Positions 7,835 through 17,049 of a DNA stretch of 46,742 nt are shown piece by piece; position 1 is the stretch's first letter; each line of letters starts with the position of its first letter. The notes beneath the pieces are model-generated. The model ran no database searches, had not been told where the DNA came from, and was given only the letters and a program-made list of their open reading frames with translations. This DNA comes from Acididesulfobacillus acetoxydans (GTDB lineage Bacteria; Bacillota; Desulfitobacteriia; Desulfitobacteriales; Desulfitobacteriaceae), in NCBI RefSeq assembly GCF_900016645.1, contig NZ_CDGJ01000061.1. One strand, written 5' to 3'. Made by a program: the position numbers and the translations under genes.

Positions 7835-9088
7835 TTAACCTACCTCATCCCATTTAACCCAGCGATTTTCTTCCTGCTGGGATAATAATGCCATTTGGAT
7901 CAGTTTTTGCGCCATAGCACCTTCCCGAAACGTTGGGGTTTCCTCATAGACAATTTCTCCCCGGGCAAAGTTTAAAAGCATATTGTATAGACTCGTGAGA
8001 TGCATATCAACCGCCGGGCCCAAAGAAATCTTTTCACTGGGATAGACTCTTAGGCAAAACTCAGTAAACGGGTTTTCAGGAGGCACCCTCACCAGAGAAT
8101 CCGCCGTTTCTTTACCTGCGGAATTTCCGGCCTTGACCGTATTCTCTAAGGCGGCACTATTTACTCCGCGATTGCTGCTCGTGGAATTTCCTAATAGGAC
8201 CGAGTCCCCTATTGAGGTTATATTTTCAGTATGCTTATGAATCTCCGGATAACGGGGTTCAGCGTCCGTGACTTTAATACTCCCTTGGCTGCCGTAAATC
8301 TCAATGACAGTATTCTCATGTAAGGCCGAGGAAATTCTTGAACATTCAATGGTTCCCAGCCCGCCCTTTTGCAACCTGACATCGAGTTTCGCATACTCAT
8401 CCACATCTACCTGTGCTTTGCCTTGCGAGTGGTCAGCAACATTTAAGAACCTTTCTTCGCTATGGGTAAAGAGCTCAGCCCGGAGCGAAGAAATATCGCC
8501 CAACATATACCTCACCAAATCCACCATGTGAATCCCCAAATCCATGATGGCCCCGCCGCCGGAAAACTCTCTTTGCTCCCGCCAGCTTAAAGGACGCTCA
8601 CTCAAATAGCCTTTATGGTAAAGTGTAAATCTGAAATGGAGGATCTCGCCTAATTCCCCGCTTCTGACATATTCTCTGGCCTTCACAACCGCAGGCATAA
8701 AGCGGTACATGAAGGCAACCTGATTGATAAGGTCCTTCGCTTCCGCTAATTGTACTAAAGCCCCGGCTTCCTGATAATTAAGAGCCAAAGGCTTTTCACA
8801 ATACACCGCTTTACCTGCTTCCAGCGCCTTTTTCACCTGTTCATAATGCAGGTGGTTCGGAGTGCAGATATCGATTAAATCAATGTCCGAATCCAGTAAG
8901 AGATCGTCAAGAGAAGTCGCAACCTCCTGGAAAATTCCGCGATCCTGAGGCTTTTCCCTCCGGTAAGCTTTCAGGATATTCGCCTCAAAAGGCACATCAT
9001 GGTAGTACAGTTTCAGGGCGTAACAAGCCAAGGCATGAACCTTGGCGATGCCTCCAAAACCAACCACCCCGATATTCACCCGTTTCAT
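7835..9088 (-). CDS. Gfo/Idh/MocA-family NAD(P)-dependent oxidoreductase
   Basis: A 417-residue oxidoreductase. The N-terminal Rossmann fold starts MKRVNIGVVGFGGIAKVHA (GxGGxA dinucleotide motif), followed by the family hallmark GKAVYCEKPLAL with its catalytic lysine. The C-terminal alpha/beta domain contains GGGAIMDLGIHMVDLVRYML with the family's conserved aspartate and histidine. The ATG at 9088 is chosen because the Rossmann strand starts there; an in-frame extension to 9151 has no clear ribosome binding site. It is somewhat longer than average, with a Ser/Asn-rich insertion (about residues 295-330). Known family members include 1,5-anhydrofructose reductase, which makes 1,5-anhydromannitol. 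Next to a PflD-type gene that activity is attractive but unproven. Confidence 0.87.
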   Translation of the reverse strand: MKRVNIGVVGFGGIAKVHALACYALKLYYHDVPFEANILKAYRREKPQDRGIFQEVATSLDDLLLDSDIDLIDICTPNHLHYEQVKKALEAGKAVYCEKPLALNYQEAGALVQLAEAKDLINQVAFMYRFMPAVVKAREYVRSGELGEILHFRFTLYHKGYLSERPLSWREQREFSGGGAIMDLGIHMVDLVRYMLGDISSLRAELFTHSEERFLNVADHSQGKAQVDVDEYAKLDVRLQKGGLGTIECSRISSALHENTVIEIYGSQGSIKVTDAEPRYPEIHKHTENITSIGDSVLLGNSTSSNRGVNSAALENTVKAGNSAGKETADSLVRVPPENPFTEFCLRVYPSEKISLGPAVDMHLTSLYNMLLNFARGEIVYEETPTFREGAMAQKLIQMALLSQQEENRWVKWDEVG

Positions 9089-9219
9089 AAAACATCCATC
9101 CTTCCTTCCTCGAAAATCGAGGTTCAAGGCACGAGGTTCGAGGGCCTGCACTCTTACGGGTGTCAGCGGGCTGCGATGACGCAGGCTTAGTATACAGCTT
9201 CAGCGGCTCAGGTGAAGGT

Positions 9220-10053
9220 CTAGCCTCCTCCGATGACCACCATAAACCCTCGTGCTTCCAATTTAGACTTAATCGCGTTCACTTCTTCATCGGTCGGAAC
9301 CGCCAGATCTTTAAGGGCATAATCCCTGCCCAGGCTTTCATATTTCGAGCTTCCGTACTGATGAAATGGGAGTAGATGAATCTCCTTCAGTCCGTATCTT
9401 TGAGCCAGATCGCTAATAGTCGTGATATTCTTCTCGTCCATCGTAAACCCTGGGATCAAAGGAACTCTGGGGATCACCCGGCAACCCTTGTCAACAAGTT
9501 TGGCCAGATTCTTCAAGATGATTTCCGAATCCGCACCGAGCGTCTTTTTACTTTGTTCAGGATCCATGATTTTAAGATCATAGAGAATAACATCTGCATA
9601 TTCAGCCAAGCCCTCCAAAGCCTCCCAGCGGCCAAACCCGCTGGTCTCGATCGCTGTGTGGATTCCCAGTTCCTTCAGCTGCCTCAGTAATTCCGCAGCG
9701 AAATCCGCCTGGGAGAGCACCTCTCCACCGGACAAGGTAACCCCTCCACCGGAAGTATTAAAGAAAACACTGTCTTTTAATACTTCCGCGAGGACTTCGT
9801 CGACGCTCATCCACTTTCCCTGCTCCGCCAAGGCCCCGGACGGACACTCCGCTGCATTACCGGCACAGACATTACAGTGGATACATTGGGATTTGAGCTT
9901 CATAATTTCGCTCTCAAAACTCTGAGATTCGGGATTGGCACACCAGGGACAGTGAAGGGGGCAACCCTTGAAAAAGACAATCGTCCGGATCCCCCCACCA
10001 TCATGGATGCTGTACCGCTGGATGTTAAATATCAGCGCTCGCACAGAGATCAC
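9220..10053 (-). CDS. pflC: Glycyl-radical-enzyme activase (radical SAM), PflC-like
   Basis: A 277-residue radical-SAM activating enzyme that uses a 4Fe-4S cluster and S-adenosylmethionine to place the glycyl radical on the partner at 10229-12526. The radical-SAM CxxxCxxC motif is in FFKGCPLHCPWCANPES near residue 30. A ferredoxin-like insert with CIHCNVCAGNAAECPSG supplies ligands for one auxiliary cluster. TLSGGEVLSQADF is the GGE motif that binds the methionine amine, and IPLIPGFT-like segments follow. The start is a GTG at 10053 with a weak ribosome binding site; a second GTG lies three codons on. It is separated from the glycyl radical enzyme gene by 175 bp. Confidence 0.93.
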   Translation of the reverse strand: MISVRALIFNIQRYSIHDGGGIRTIVFFKGCPLHCPWCANPESQSFESEIMKLKSQCIHCNVCAGNAAECPSGALAEQGKWMSVDEVLAEVLKDSVFFNTSGGGVTLSGGEVLSQADFAAELLRQLKELGIHTAIETSGFGRWEALEGLAEYADVILYDLKIMDPEQSKKTLGADSEIILKNLAKLVDKGCRVIPRVPLIPGFTMDEKNITTISDLAQRYGLKEIHLLPFHQYGSSKYESLGRDYALKDLAVPTDEEVNAIKSKLEARGFMVVIGGG

Positions 10054-10228
10054 ATCCTAGCATTACTTTACAAATTCAAGGCCTTTCGGCAGGAGAAGCG
10101 ATTTGTGGCTTATAACTAAGCATTATCTAAGCATTTTTCCAGCCGTCATCCGCAATTAAATGAGGCACCTAATCTATGCCGGTTGACCGACAAATTATTG
10201 CGGAGTTTCGGCAAAAACATGCTCACCT

Positions 10229-12526
10229 TTAAAAAACATGTTCCGTTCTGGCAATGATATCATCCTGGATGGCCTTATTGAGCTCGATAAAAATCGCACT
10301 GTATCCGGCGACCCGGACGACCAGGTTGCGGTATTTTTCGGGTTCTCTTTGCGCGGCCCTTAACGTATCGGCAGAGATGATATTAAACTGGATATGCTGG
10401 ATTTTGAGCTTCATAAAAGCCTGCAGGTAGCCGATCATTTTGTTGATCCCGGCCTGCCCTTCCAAAGCCTTAGGGTGAAATTTAACATTTAGGAGGCTGC
10501 CATTCGACGTAAGATAGTTGTCTAACCGACTAACGCTTTTCAAAACAGCTGTCGGCCCTTTCTCATCCCTGCCTACCATCGGAGACAATCCGCCATCAGC
10601 CAATTGCTCTCCCGCTTTGCGTCCGTCTGCCGTGGCTCCCACTGCCGCCCCCAAAGGCACATGAGCGGAGACTGTGTAAGAACCAGGAAGAAAGCGCCCG
10701 CCACGTTCGTTGGTATACCCTTCTACTGTCTTACAATAGTAAGCCAGTATCTCGGCTCCGATGTCATCGACCTCAGAGATATCATTTCCGTATTTGGCGT
10801 ATTTATGGATAAGCCTTGCCCTTAACGCTTCACCGCCTTCGTCCTCGAAATTCACTTTAAGAGAACTCAGCAATTCGGAAAGCGTCATTCTTTTATCTTC
10901 GTAGCAGAGTTTTTTAATCACATAAAGGGAATCGCTAAGATTGGCCGTACCTATTCCTTGTACTCCGGAAAAGTTAAATTTGGCACCTCCGGCTGAGACA
11001 TCGACACCCTTTTCCAGGCAACTGTCGACAAAGCAGGACAGAAACGGTATAGGAGCAAAATCGCGATGACCCGTTTCAACAATATTGCAACCTTCCACCA
11101 TATAGGCGACATATCTCCGGATGTTTTCTTTTATAGCAGCTTTAACGGCCGCAAAATCGTCAAATTCGCCGGCCTTCTCAGCCAGAGTGACTTCCATGAC
11201 CTTCAACAAATTAAATAAGGCGATATCATGCAGGCCATAGGTCTTTCCCGGAATCGAGAGCTCTACACAACCCACAACCGCATAATCCCTAGCCTCTTCG
11301 AGGGAAACCGAGCGATTGAGGAAACCGGGGATAATCACTTCATCATTAAACACTTGGGGGATTCCCGTACCCAAGCGAATGGTCTCCACTACCTTATTAT
11401 AGAAGCGACGCGGAGTGAATTCGTTAATCCGGACGCCCAGATTGGGTTGGGGCAGCCTGATATCCTGATAAGTGTCCAGGATTAAATAGGATAGATCATT
11501 GACGGCGCAGTGGCCCCGCTCATCCAGTCCGCCCAAAATAATGGTATAGCCTGTCGGAAAACCGGCAAAGTATTTGGCGCTATCCTCACTTCTTAAAAGG
11601 ACAACATCATTCATTTTAAGCCAAAGACTGCGCAGGACCTCTTTGATAAATTCCTCTTGAACACCGTTTTCCCTGTCTCTTTGGTAGAAAGGAACCATAT
11701 ATTGGTCAAAGCGACCGGGCGAAATCGAGCTGGCATTAGATTCGTACTGGGCCGCGAGATTAATAAACCAGAATAACTGGGTTGCCTCGTAGAAAGTATC
11801 GGGTTTATGAACGGCAACCTTGCTGCATACCCGGCTTAGCTCGAGAAGTTCCCTTTGGCGCGAAGGATTCTCCTCCTTCTCAGCCAAGGTCTTCGTTAAT
11901 TCTGCATAGCGTAAAATGTGTTTGACCGTAGCCTCCAAAGTGATGAGCGCTGCCTGATAAAACACATTTTCCGGCTCTTTTTCCTGCTTGGCCCTAACCC
12001 TGTCGACAAGATTACCCAACCCGAGACTAAGCAGATCCCGGTAGCCCATAATTATATGGCCTTGTCCCTTATCTGTTTGATTAAGATTAACAATATGCGT
12101 TTCCTGAGCTTCCTTTACTTCCTTGGTCAGGCGGGCATTGATAAAATCCTTAAGGGAATGACCGCGCCAATAAGGGTAGAGCTCTTCGCGGTAGAGCTTT
12201 TTAGCCTCGTCACTGACATAGAACTTGTCTTGGGGACGTGAGTGCAGAGTGTCCAGCTCTTCGTAAATCCAGTAGGGATCCATCTCCGGCGAGGCGATGC
12301 CTGAACGCGGCTTAACGGTCCGGTTCCCTGCCAGAAGCTCACCTTCGCGGATGGATATTTCCACCTCCGCCAGAACCTGGGCCGTCGCCTTGGCCCGGCG
12401 AATGATAGCCGGTTCACCTTCAGTCATCCGGTAACTCTTCGTATAGATCGAAGCTCTTTCCAGGGAGATGTCCCGCCTGGCTTTCAGCATCTCATCTTTC
12501 AGATTTTGAATTCTCTCTGATACCAT
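10229..12526 (-). CDS. pflD: Glycyl radical enzyme, PflD type (probable 1,5-anhydrohexitol-6-phosphate C-O lyase)
   Basis: A 765-residue glycyl radical enzyme. The thiyl-radical cysteine is C420 in VVGCVELSIPGKTYGLHD, with the adjacent E422 typical of dehydratase/C-O lyase members rather than pyruvate formate-lyase. The radical glycine is G741 in VVRVAGYSAIF, 24 residues before the end. Long stretches agree with my memory of E. coli PflD (for example SPEMDPYWIYEELD, NLSDSLYVIKK, LADGGLSPMVG). PflD is reported to open 1,5-anhydromannitol-6-phosphate to 1-deoxyfructose-6-phosphate. The ATG at 12526 gives a length of 765, the PflD length, and has AAGTGGAG upstream; an earlier ATG at 12571 has a poor ribosome binding site. 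The neighbouring aldolase and PTS fit this role. Exact substrate (anhydromannitol or anhydroglucitol phosphate) is inferred. Confidence 0.9.
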   Translation of the reverse strand: MVSERIQNLKDEMLKARRDISLERASIYTKSYRMTEGEPAIIRRAKATAQVLAEVEISIREGELLAGNRTVKPRSGIASPEMDPYWIYEELDTLHSRPQDKFYVSDEAKKLYREELYPYWRGHSLKDFINARLTKEVKEAQETHIVNLNQTDKGQGHIIMGYRDLLSLGLGNLVDRVRAKQEKEPENVFYQAALITLEATVKHILRYAELTKTLAEKEENPSRQRELLELSRVCSKVAVHKPDTFYEATQLFWFINLAAQYESNASSISPGRFDQYMVPFYQRDRENGVQEEFIKEVLRSLWLKMNDVVLLRSEDSAKYFAGFPTGYTIILGGLDERGHCAVNDLSYLILDTYQDIRLPQPNLGVRINEFTPRRFYNKVVETIRLGTGIPQVFNDEVIIPGFLNRSVSLEEARDYAVVGCVELSIPGKTYGLHDIALFNLLKVMEVTLAEKAGEFDDFAAVKAAIKENIRRYVAYMVEGCNIVETGHRDFAPIPFLSCFVDSCLEKGVDVSAGGAKFNFSGVQGIGTANLSDSLYVIKKLCYEDKRMTLSELLSSLKVNFEDEGGEALRARLIHKYAKYGNDISEVDDIGAEILAYYCKTVEGYTNERGGRFLPGSYTVSAHVPLGAAVGATADGRKAGEQLADGGLSPMVGRDEKGPTAVLKSVSRLDNYLTSNGSLLNVKFHPKALEGQAGINKMIGYLQAFMKLKIQHIQFNIISADTLRAAQREPEKYRNLVVRVAGYSAIFIELNKAIQDDIIARTEHVF

Positions 12527-12668
12527 TCTCTCCACTTCCCTTCTGAAGAGCGCAAAACTAGTTTTCAGCATTAAAAACTAAGGTTCATCAGTCTTCATGA
12601 CGTTTGCAAGTCTTCTATGGCATTTTAATTCCAGTGCTTTGCCTTGTTTCCTGGAACAAACATTTTTT

Positions 12669-13346
12669 TTAGAGATCTTTCGTAATCTTCCCCACGCCGT
12701 ATACCTCTTCCCAGTCCTTCACAAACCGGTCGACACTGGCATCAGTCAAGGGGTGTTGTAACAAAGCATCTATAATTTCAGGGCTCGCTGTAATAGCGTG
12801 ACTTCCGTAGAGGCTAACCTTATGCACCTGTTCAACACTCTTGAAGCTGGCCGCCAATACTTTGGCCGGAAGATGATACAGTTGCAACAGTTGAACGATC
12901 TCCCCGACCACCGAAATCCCGTCCGCACAGATATTATCAAGCCGGTTGACATAGGGTGCCAGGAATTCAGCCCCGGCTACCGCAGCCATTAAAGCCTGCT
13001 GAGGTGTGAAGATAGCCGTTGCAGTAGTCTTTACCCCTTTTTCCTTAAGGAGTTTCATGGCTTTAATCCCTTGCGGAATTACCGGAATCTTGATATAGAG
13101 GTTTCCCCCCACTTTTTCGTTCAGGTATTCTGCTTCACTGACAATTTTGTCAGCACTCTTACTCAGAGCCTGAACATGCAGCATAGCGTTTTCTCCGATA
13201 ATGCTGCGGATTTCCAGAATCCTCTGTAAGAAATCCGTCTTTTCGCGGGCAATGATCGTCGGATTCGTCGTAACTCCGGCAATCGGATATAAATCGTAAG
13301 AGCGTTTGATATCGGCAAGATTGGCTGTGTCTAATAGATAAAGCAT
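12669..13346 (-). CDS. fsa: Fructose-6-phosphate aldolase / transaldolase-like protein
   Basis: A 225-residue short transaldolase of the FsaA/FsaB/TalC class, which cleaves fructose-6-phosphate or 1-deoxyfructose-6-phosphate to glyceraldehyde-3-phosphate and dihydroxyacetone or hydroxyacetone. It begins MLYLLDTANLADI, followed by GVTTNPTII. The Schiff-base lysine is K86 in YIKIPVIPQG, and ATAIFTPQQA and LAPYVNRLDN are present. The length is that of Fsa, not of the roughly 315-residue classical transaldolase. The ATG at 13346 has an AGGGAGA ribosome binding site. Placed between Enzyme I and the PflD-type gene as in E. coli, it would cleave the deoxyketose phosphate made by that enzyme. Confidence 0.92.
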   Translation of the reverse strand: MLYLLDTANLADIKRSYDLYPIAGVTTNPTIIAREKTDFLQRILEIRSIIGENAMLHVQALSKSADKIVSEAEYLNEKVGGNLYIKIPVIPQGIKAMKLLKEKGVKTTATAIFTPQQALMAAVAGAEFLAPYVNRLDNICADGISVVGEIVQLLQLYHLPAKVLAASFKSVEQVHKVSLYGSHAITASPEIIDALLQHPLTDASVDRFVKDWEEVYGVGKITKDL

Positions 13347-13446
13347 TTAAACATCTCCCTTTCCAGAAATCAGAGGCCCGAGGCCGGAAGCCAGATATTA
13401 TACTTGTCCGCTGGCCCTGATGAGCTCCGTAGTCAGTTCAGACTGA

Positions 13447-15153
13447 TCAATATCCCAGCGCCCCCATCTTTTCCTTAACCTCCTGAGCTGTTCCCGCCTG
13501 CAGGATTTCCGGTACTTTCTTCTTCAGTTCTTCACGGTTTAAGCGACTGATGAGTTCACGGGCCGGAAGCACGGAAATCGCACTCATACTAAACTCATCG
13601 AGACCCATGCCTAAAAACAGCGGAATCAAGGCCGGATCCCCGGCGGCCTCCCCGCACATGCCGACCCAGATTCCTGATTTGTGGCCATTCTCGATCACCG
13701 TCTGAATCAGACGCAGAACGGCCGGATGAAAAGGTGTATAGAGATGAGCAATCCCCTCGTTCATGCGGTCGACGGCTGTCGTGTACTGGATTAAGTCATT
13801 GGTCCCGATACTGAAAAAATCCACCTCTTGGGCCAAGACATCAGAGATCATGGCTGCAGCTGGGATCTCGATCATGATACCGACTTCAATCTCGGAAGAG
13901 ACGGACGCCCCTTCTTGTTTTAATTCCGCTCTGACCTCCTCCAAAATCCTTTTGGTCTGACGTACTTCATCCAGGCTGGAAATCATCGGGAACATAATTT
14001 TCAAGTTGCCGAAGGTACTGGCACGTAGCAAAGCCCGCAGTTGGGTCCGGAAAATGTCAGTTTGCCTCAGACAAACCCGGATTGCGCGGTAGCCTAAAAA
14101 AGGATTACTCTCCTTAGGTAAGTTCAAATAGCTTATCTCTTTATCGCCGCCAACATCCAAAGTCCGGATCACAACCGGCCTCGGAGCCATTGTTGCCAAG
14201 ACCGATTTGTAAGCTTCAAACTGTTCCTCTTCTGTCGGCAAGCGATCCCGGTTAAGATAAAGAAATTCTGTCCGGAATAACCCTATCCCCTCAGCACCGT
14301 TGTTTAAAGCCCCGGTACAATCTTTCGGCGTCCCGATATTGGCGGCGAGTTCGACCTTGTGACCGTCAAGCGAGAGGCTGGGCTCCGTTATTAGCTTTTG
14401 CAAGCGCTGTTTTTCTGCTTCTATCCTTGTGCGTTGTTTTTCGTACATCGCGACCTGGGCCGAATCAGGCTGGATAATGATTTCTCCCTCGGCAACGTCG
14501 AGAATCAGGAGATCCCCGCTCTTAATCCGGCTGGTTCCCTCTTTCGTGCCGACAATAGCCGGAATTTCCAATGAACGGGCCATGATGGCCGTATGGGATG
14601 TTCTTCCCCCAATGTCGGTCACAAATCCCAGCACATGGGTCTTATTCATACCGGCCGTGTCTGATGGCGTCAAATCCTCAGCGACAATAATATAATCCTC
14701 GGTCAAGTTGGAAAGATCCTGCTGCTTCGCTCCTAGGAGATGGCGGATGATGCGCCCGCCGACATCCCGCAAGTCGGCAGCTCTTTCCCGCATGTATTCG
14801 TTATCCATCCCCTCGAGAATTTTGGCATAGAATTCGACACCGGACTCTAAGGCTGCCTCGGCTGTCTTTCCGGCATTGATATGCTCACGGACAACCCCCA
14901 ATAACTCCTCATCTTGTGTTACCAATATTTGGGCATCGAGAATCTGCGCTTTGTCACCCAATTCCCGAACTGCCCGTTCTTTAATCTGTTCCAGCTGCCG
15001 TCGAACCGAAACCAGACTGTCATTTAAGCGCTCTATTTCTTCCGTAGGTGTGCGGGTGCTCTGTTGCGTTATAGAGAGGTTTTCTTCTTTTACGACCCAA
15101 GCTTTTCCAATGGCTATCCCCGGTGATACTCCGACACCAAGCATTTTCTGCAC
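13447..15153 (-). CDS. ptsI: PTS Enzyme I (phosphoenolpyruvate-protein phosphotransferase)
   Basis: A 568-residue soluble Enzyme I that takes phosphate from phosphoenolpyruvate and gives it to HPr. The phosphohistidine is in DIGGRTSHTAIMAR (about residue 190). The C-terminal PEP-binding TIM barrel has GIGLFRTEFLYL, FFSIGTNDLIQYTTAVDR and the catalytic cysteine in VGMCGEAAGD. The length is normal for a stand-alone Enzyme I with no fused HPr or EIIA. The start is a GTG (15153) with GGGGAG five bases upstream; an in-frame ATG lies three codons later. It begins 2 bp after the ptsH stop. It may be the cell's only Enzyme I or a dedicated paralogue like E. coli ptsA; the window cannot tell. Confidence 0.95.
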   Translation of the reverse strand: MQKMLGVGVSPGIAIGKAWVVKEENLSITQQSTRTPTEEIERLNDSLVSVRRQLEQIKERAVRELGDKAQILDAQILVTQDEELLGVVREHINAGKTAEAALESGVEFYAKILEGMDNEYMRERAADLRDVGGRIIRHLLGAKQQDLSNLTEDYIIVAEDLTPSDTAGMNKTHVLGFVTDIGGRTSHTAIMARSLEIPAIVGTKEGTSRIKSGDLLILDVAEGEIIIQPDSAQVAMYEKQRTRIEAEKQRLQKLITEPSLSLDGHKVELAANIGTPKDCTGALNNGAEGIGLFRTEFLYLNRDRLPTEEEQFEAYKSVLATMAPRPVVIRTLDVGGDKEISYLNLPKESNPFLGYRAIRVCLRQTDIFRTQLRALLRASTFGNLKIMFPMISSLDEVRQTKRILEEVRAELKQEGASVSSEIEVGIMIEIPAAAMISDVLAQEVDFFSIGTNDLIQYTTAVDRMNEGIAHLYTPFHPAVLRLIQTVIENGHKSGIWVGMCGEAAGDPALIPLFLGMGLDEFSMSAISVLPARELISRLNREELKKKVPEILQAGTAQEVKEKMGALGY

Positions 15154-15155
15154 CT

Positions 15156-15419
15156 CTACTCCCCGAAATTAGTTTTAAATAAAGCCTGAATTTTGGTATC
15201 TGTCTCAGCCTCATCCGGCCCGTCAATGCGAATGGAGATAACGTCACCCTTTTGGGCCCCGACACTCATGATACCTAAAACACTTTTAGCATTATACTCT
15301 TTACCTTCTTTAATAAGGGTAACACTGGATTTGCTTTGACTCGCCATTTGGACAAGCAGGCTAGCCGGACGGGCATGAAGCCCTTGATTATTCGTAATCG
15401 TATATTGTCTTTCCAGCAT
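15156..15419 (-). CDS. ptsH: HPr phosphocarrier protein
   Basis: An 87-residue HPr. The phosphorylated histidine is H15 in NQGLHARPAS, and the regulatory serine S46 lies in AKSVLGIMSVG, the site used by HPr kinase in Firmicutes. The presence of H15 excludes Crh, the regulatory-only homologue. The gene immediately precedes ptsI and follows the EIIB gene by 115 bp. Having both residues means it could act in transport and also in CcpA-type carbon control. Confidence 0.94.
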   Translation of the reverse strand: MLERQYTITNNQGLHARPASLLVQMASQSKSSVTLIKEGKEYNAKSVLGIMSVGAQKGDVISIRIDGPDEAETDTKIQALFKTNFGE

Positions 15420-15534
15420 GTTTTTTCCTCCGTCTTACTGTTTAAGCTTCTTCGACTCATCGCCGAACCGCAAGCGTGACAACGGACTTTCGTTCCTAAA
15501 GACGAAAGAGGGGAGCCCCCGCCCCCCTAACCCT
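15420..15534 (-). other. Gap between EIIB and ptsH genes with a 7-bp hairpin
   Basis: The stem CTTTCGT/ACGAAAG spans about 15488-15509, followed on the plus strand by a C-rich stretch. It sits inside an otherwise tightly packed operon and may set different EIIB versus HPr levels by attenuation or processing. There is no U-run on the transcribed strand, so it is not a clear terminator. Confidence 0.3.
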
Positions 15535-15858
15535 CTAACTTTGTCCTTTTTGGGCAATGACCTCTTCGGCCTTGGCAACGATTATATCGGCTTTGCGCAC
15601 CGCATCTCCGACCCCAACATTAATTATGGTTTTCCCGGCAAAGCGCTCTCTGTTTTTAATGGCCATATCTTTTGTTAAAACTACGATGTCAGCATCCGCT
15701 ACATCTTTCGGGGTAATTGCATTCTCAATCCCGATGGAACCCTGGGTCTCAACTTTAATGCTGTGTCCTTTTTGCTTGGCTGCCTTGGTTAAAGCCTCGG
15801 CAGCCATATAAGTGTGTGCCACACCCGAAGGGCAAGCTGTAACCGCTAAGATCTTCAT
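15535..15858 (-). CDS. PTS fructose-type EIIB
   Basis: A 107-residue EIIB of the fructose family. The phosphocysteine is C9 in MKILAVTACPSGVAHTYMAA, a motif characteristic of fructose-like EIIB (FrwB, FruA IIB'). It receives phosphate from the EIIA at 17050-17502 and phosphorylates the sugar bound by the EIIC at 15906-16973. The ATG at 15858 has an AGGAGGAAGATAT ribosome binding site; an upstream in-frame start is not needed. In the E. coli counterpart the frw genes also encode EIIB and EIIC as separate proteins. Confidence 0.93.
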   Translation of the reverse strand: MKILAVTACPSGVAHTYMAAEALTKAAKQKGHSIKVETQGSIGIENAITPKDVADADIVVLTKDMAIKNRERFAGKTIINVGVGDAVRKADIIVAKAEEVIAQKGQS

Positions 15859-15905
15859 ATATCTTCCTCCTGAACTCATTGACTCCTAGTACTGTCTAGC
15901 TTCCC

Positions 15906-16973
15906 TTATAGTTCGATTTCTATGCCGCTGAGATCATCATCGGTTTCTGTCGCAACTTTGTCGACCACCGGCTTTTTCAGCGCATTGACCAGGAAAGCTG
16001 TTATCACCACACCGACCAAGGATGAAATAATATAGCCCAAAACATTGGTTGCAACCGGCAAGACTATCCAGCCACCCCAGGGCGCACGGTTTCCGACATT
16101 CAAGAGCATCGCCGTAACCGAACCGGCTGCCGAGCCTACCATCAAAGAAGGAATAACCCGCAGCGGGTCAGCGGCCGCAAAGGGGATAGCCCCCTCGGTT
16201 ATCCCGATCAGCCCCATCAGTATCGCCGCTTTTCCGTTTTCACGTTCTTCATAGGTGTATTTCTTCGGTGCCAGAAAAGTAGCGACCGCCATGCCAACAG
16301 GAGGAGTCATGATGGCAACACCGACAGCCCCCATAATATTATAGATCCCCGAACCCAGCATGAAAACTGCAAAAGTATAGGCCACTTTGTTAACAGGACC
16401 ACCCATATCAAAAGCGATCATAGCACCCAGAATAAGTCCCAGAACTATTTTGTTAGCGCCGCTCATAGTTTTTAGCCAGGCAGTGAGTCCAGCCATCAAG
16501 GAAGCGATGGGAGTACCAATCACAAACATCATTAAGCCGCCGACGATAAATGTCCCGACAATCGGAATGACGAAAATCGGCATAACCGGCTTAATGGTCT
16601 TGGGAACTGGAATCTTCTTGAGATAGAAGACAACGATCCCGGCGACGAGGCCGGCGATAATTCCGCCGAGAAATCCTGCTCCAACCTGGCTGGCAATTAA
16701 GCCGCCTATAGCCCCCGGCGCAATGCCCGGCCGGTCAGCCATGGAAAAGGCAATGAAGCCGGCTAAAATCGGTATGAACAACGTAAATCCGGCGCCCCCT
16801 ATTTTGAACAGCCCATCCAGGAAATAAGAACTTTTAGGTTCCGCTGGTTGCCCGGAGAGTAAAACCGAAAGCGCTAAAAGAATACCACCGGCCACAATGA
16901 ATGGAATCATATAGGAAACACCGCTCATCAAATGTTCCCGGGTACGCTTCATCAAACTGGAAAATTCACTCAT
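15906..16973 (-). CDS. PTS fructose-type EIIC permease
   Basis: A 355-residue membrane permease of the fructose/mannosylglycerate family. About 8-9 hydrophobic segments are visible, starting with SYMIPFIVAGGILLALSVLL. Conserved loops are AFDMGGPVNKVAYTFA and LIGITEGAIPFAAADPLRV, where ITEGAIPFA is the sugar-binding signature. The ATG at 16973 (MSEFSSLMKR) has GAAAGGATGATTAAG before it; an ATG three codons earlier is too close to the ribosome binding site. With separate EIIA and EIIB it forms a complete transporter. By context it should import the anhydrohexitol as its 6-phosphate or a fructose-like sugar. Confidence 0.94.
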   Translation of the reverse strand: MSEFSSLMKRTREHLMSGVSYMIPFIVAGGILLALSVLLSGQPAEPKSSYFLDGLFKIGGAGFTLFIPILAGFIAFSMADRPGIAPGAIGGLIASQVGAGFLGGIIAGLVAGIVVFYLKKIPVPKTIKPVMPIFVIPIVGTFIVGGLMMFVIGTPIASLMAGLTAWLKTMSGANKIVLGLILGAMIAFDMGGPVNKVAYTFAVFMLGSGIYNIMGAVGVAIMTPPVGMAVATFLAPKKYTYEERENGKAAILMGLIGITEGAIPFAAADPLRVIPSLMVGSAAGSVTAMLLNVGNRAPWGGWIVLPVATNVLGYIISSLVGVVITAFLVNALKKPVVDKVATETDDDLSGIEIEL

Positions 16974-17049
16974 CTTAATCATCCTTTCAACTCGAAGTTT
17001 TGCTTTTTAAGCGGATGCTCATGGCGATAGTCTCATCTCTCGAACTTCG

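Noticed and set aside
10229..12526. Annotation as pyruvate formate-lyase
   Set aside because: The active site reads GCVE rather than the paired cysteines of pyruvate formate-lyase. Neighbours are an aldolase and a PTS, and similarity to PflD is extensive.
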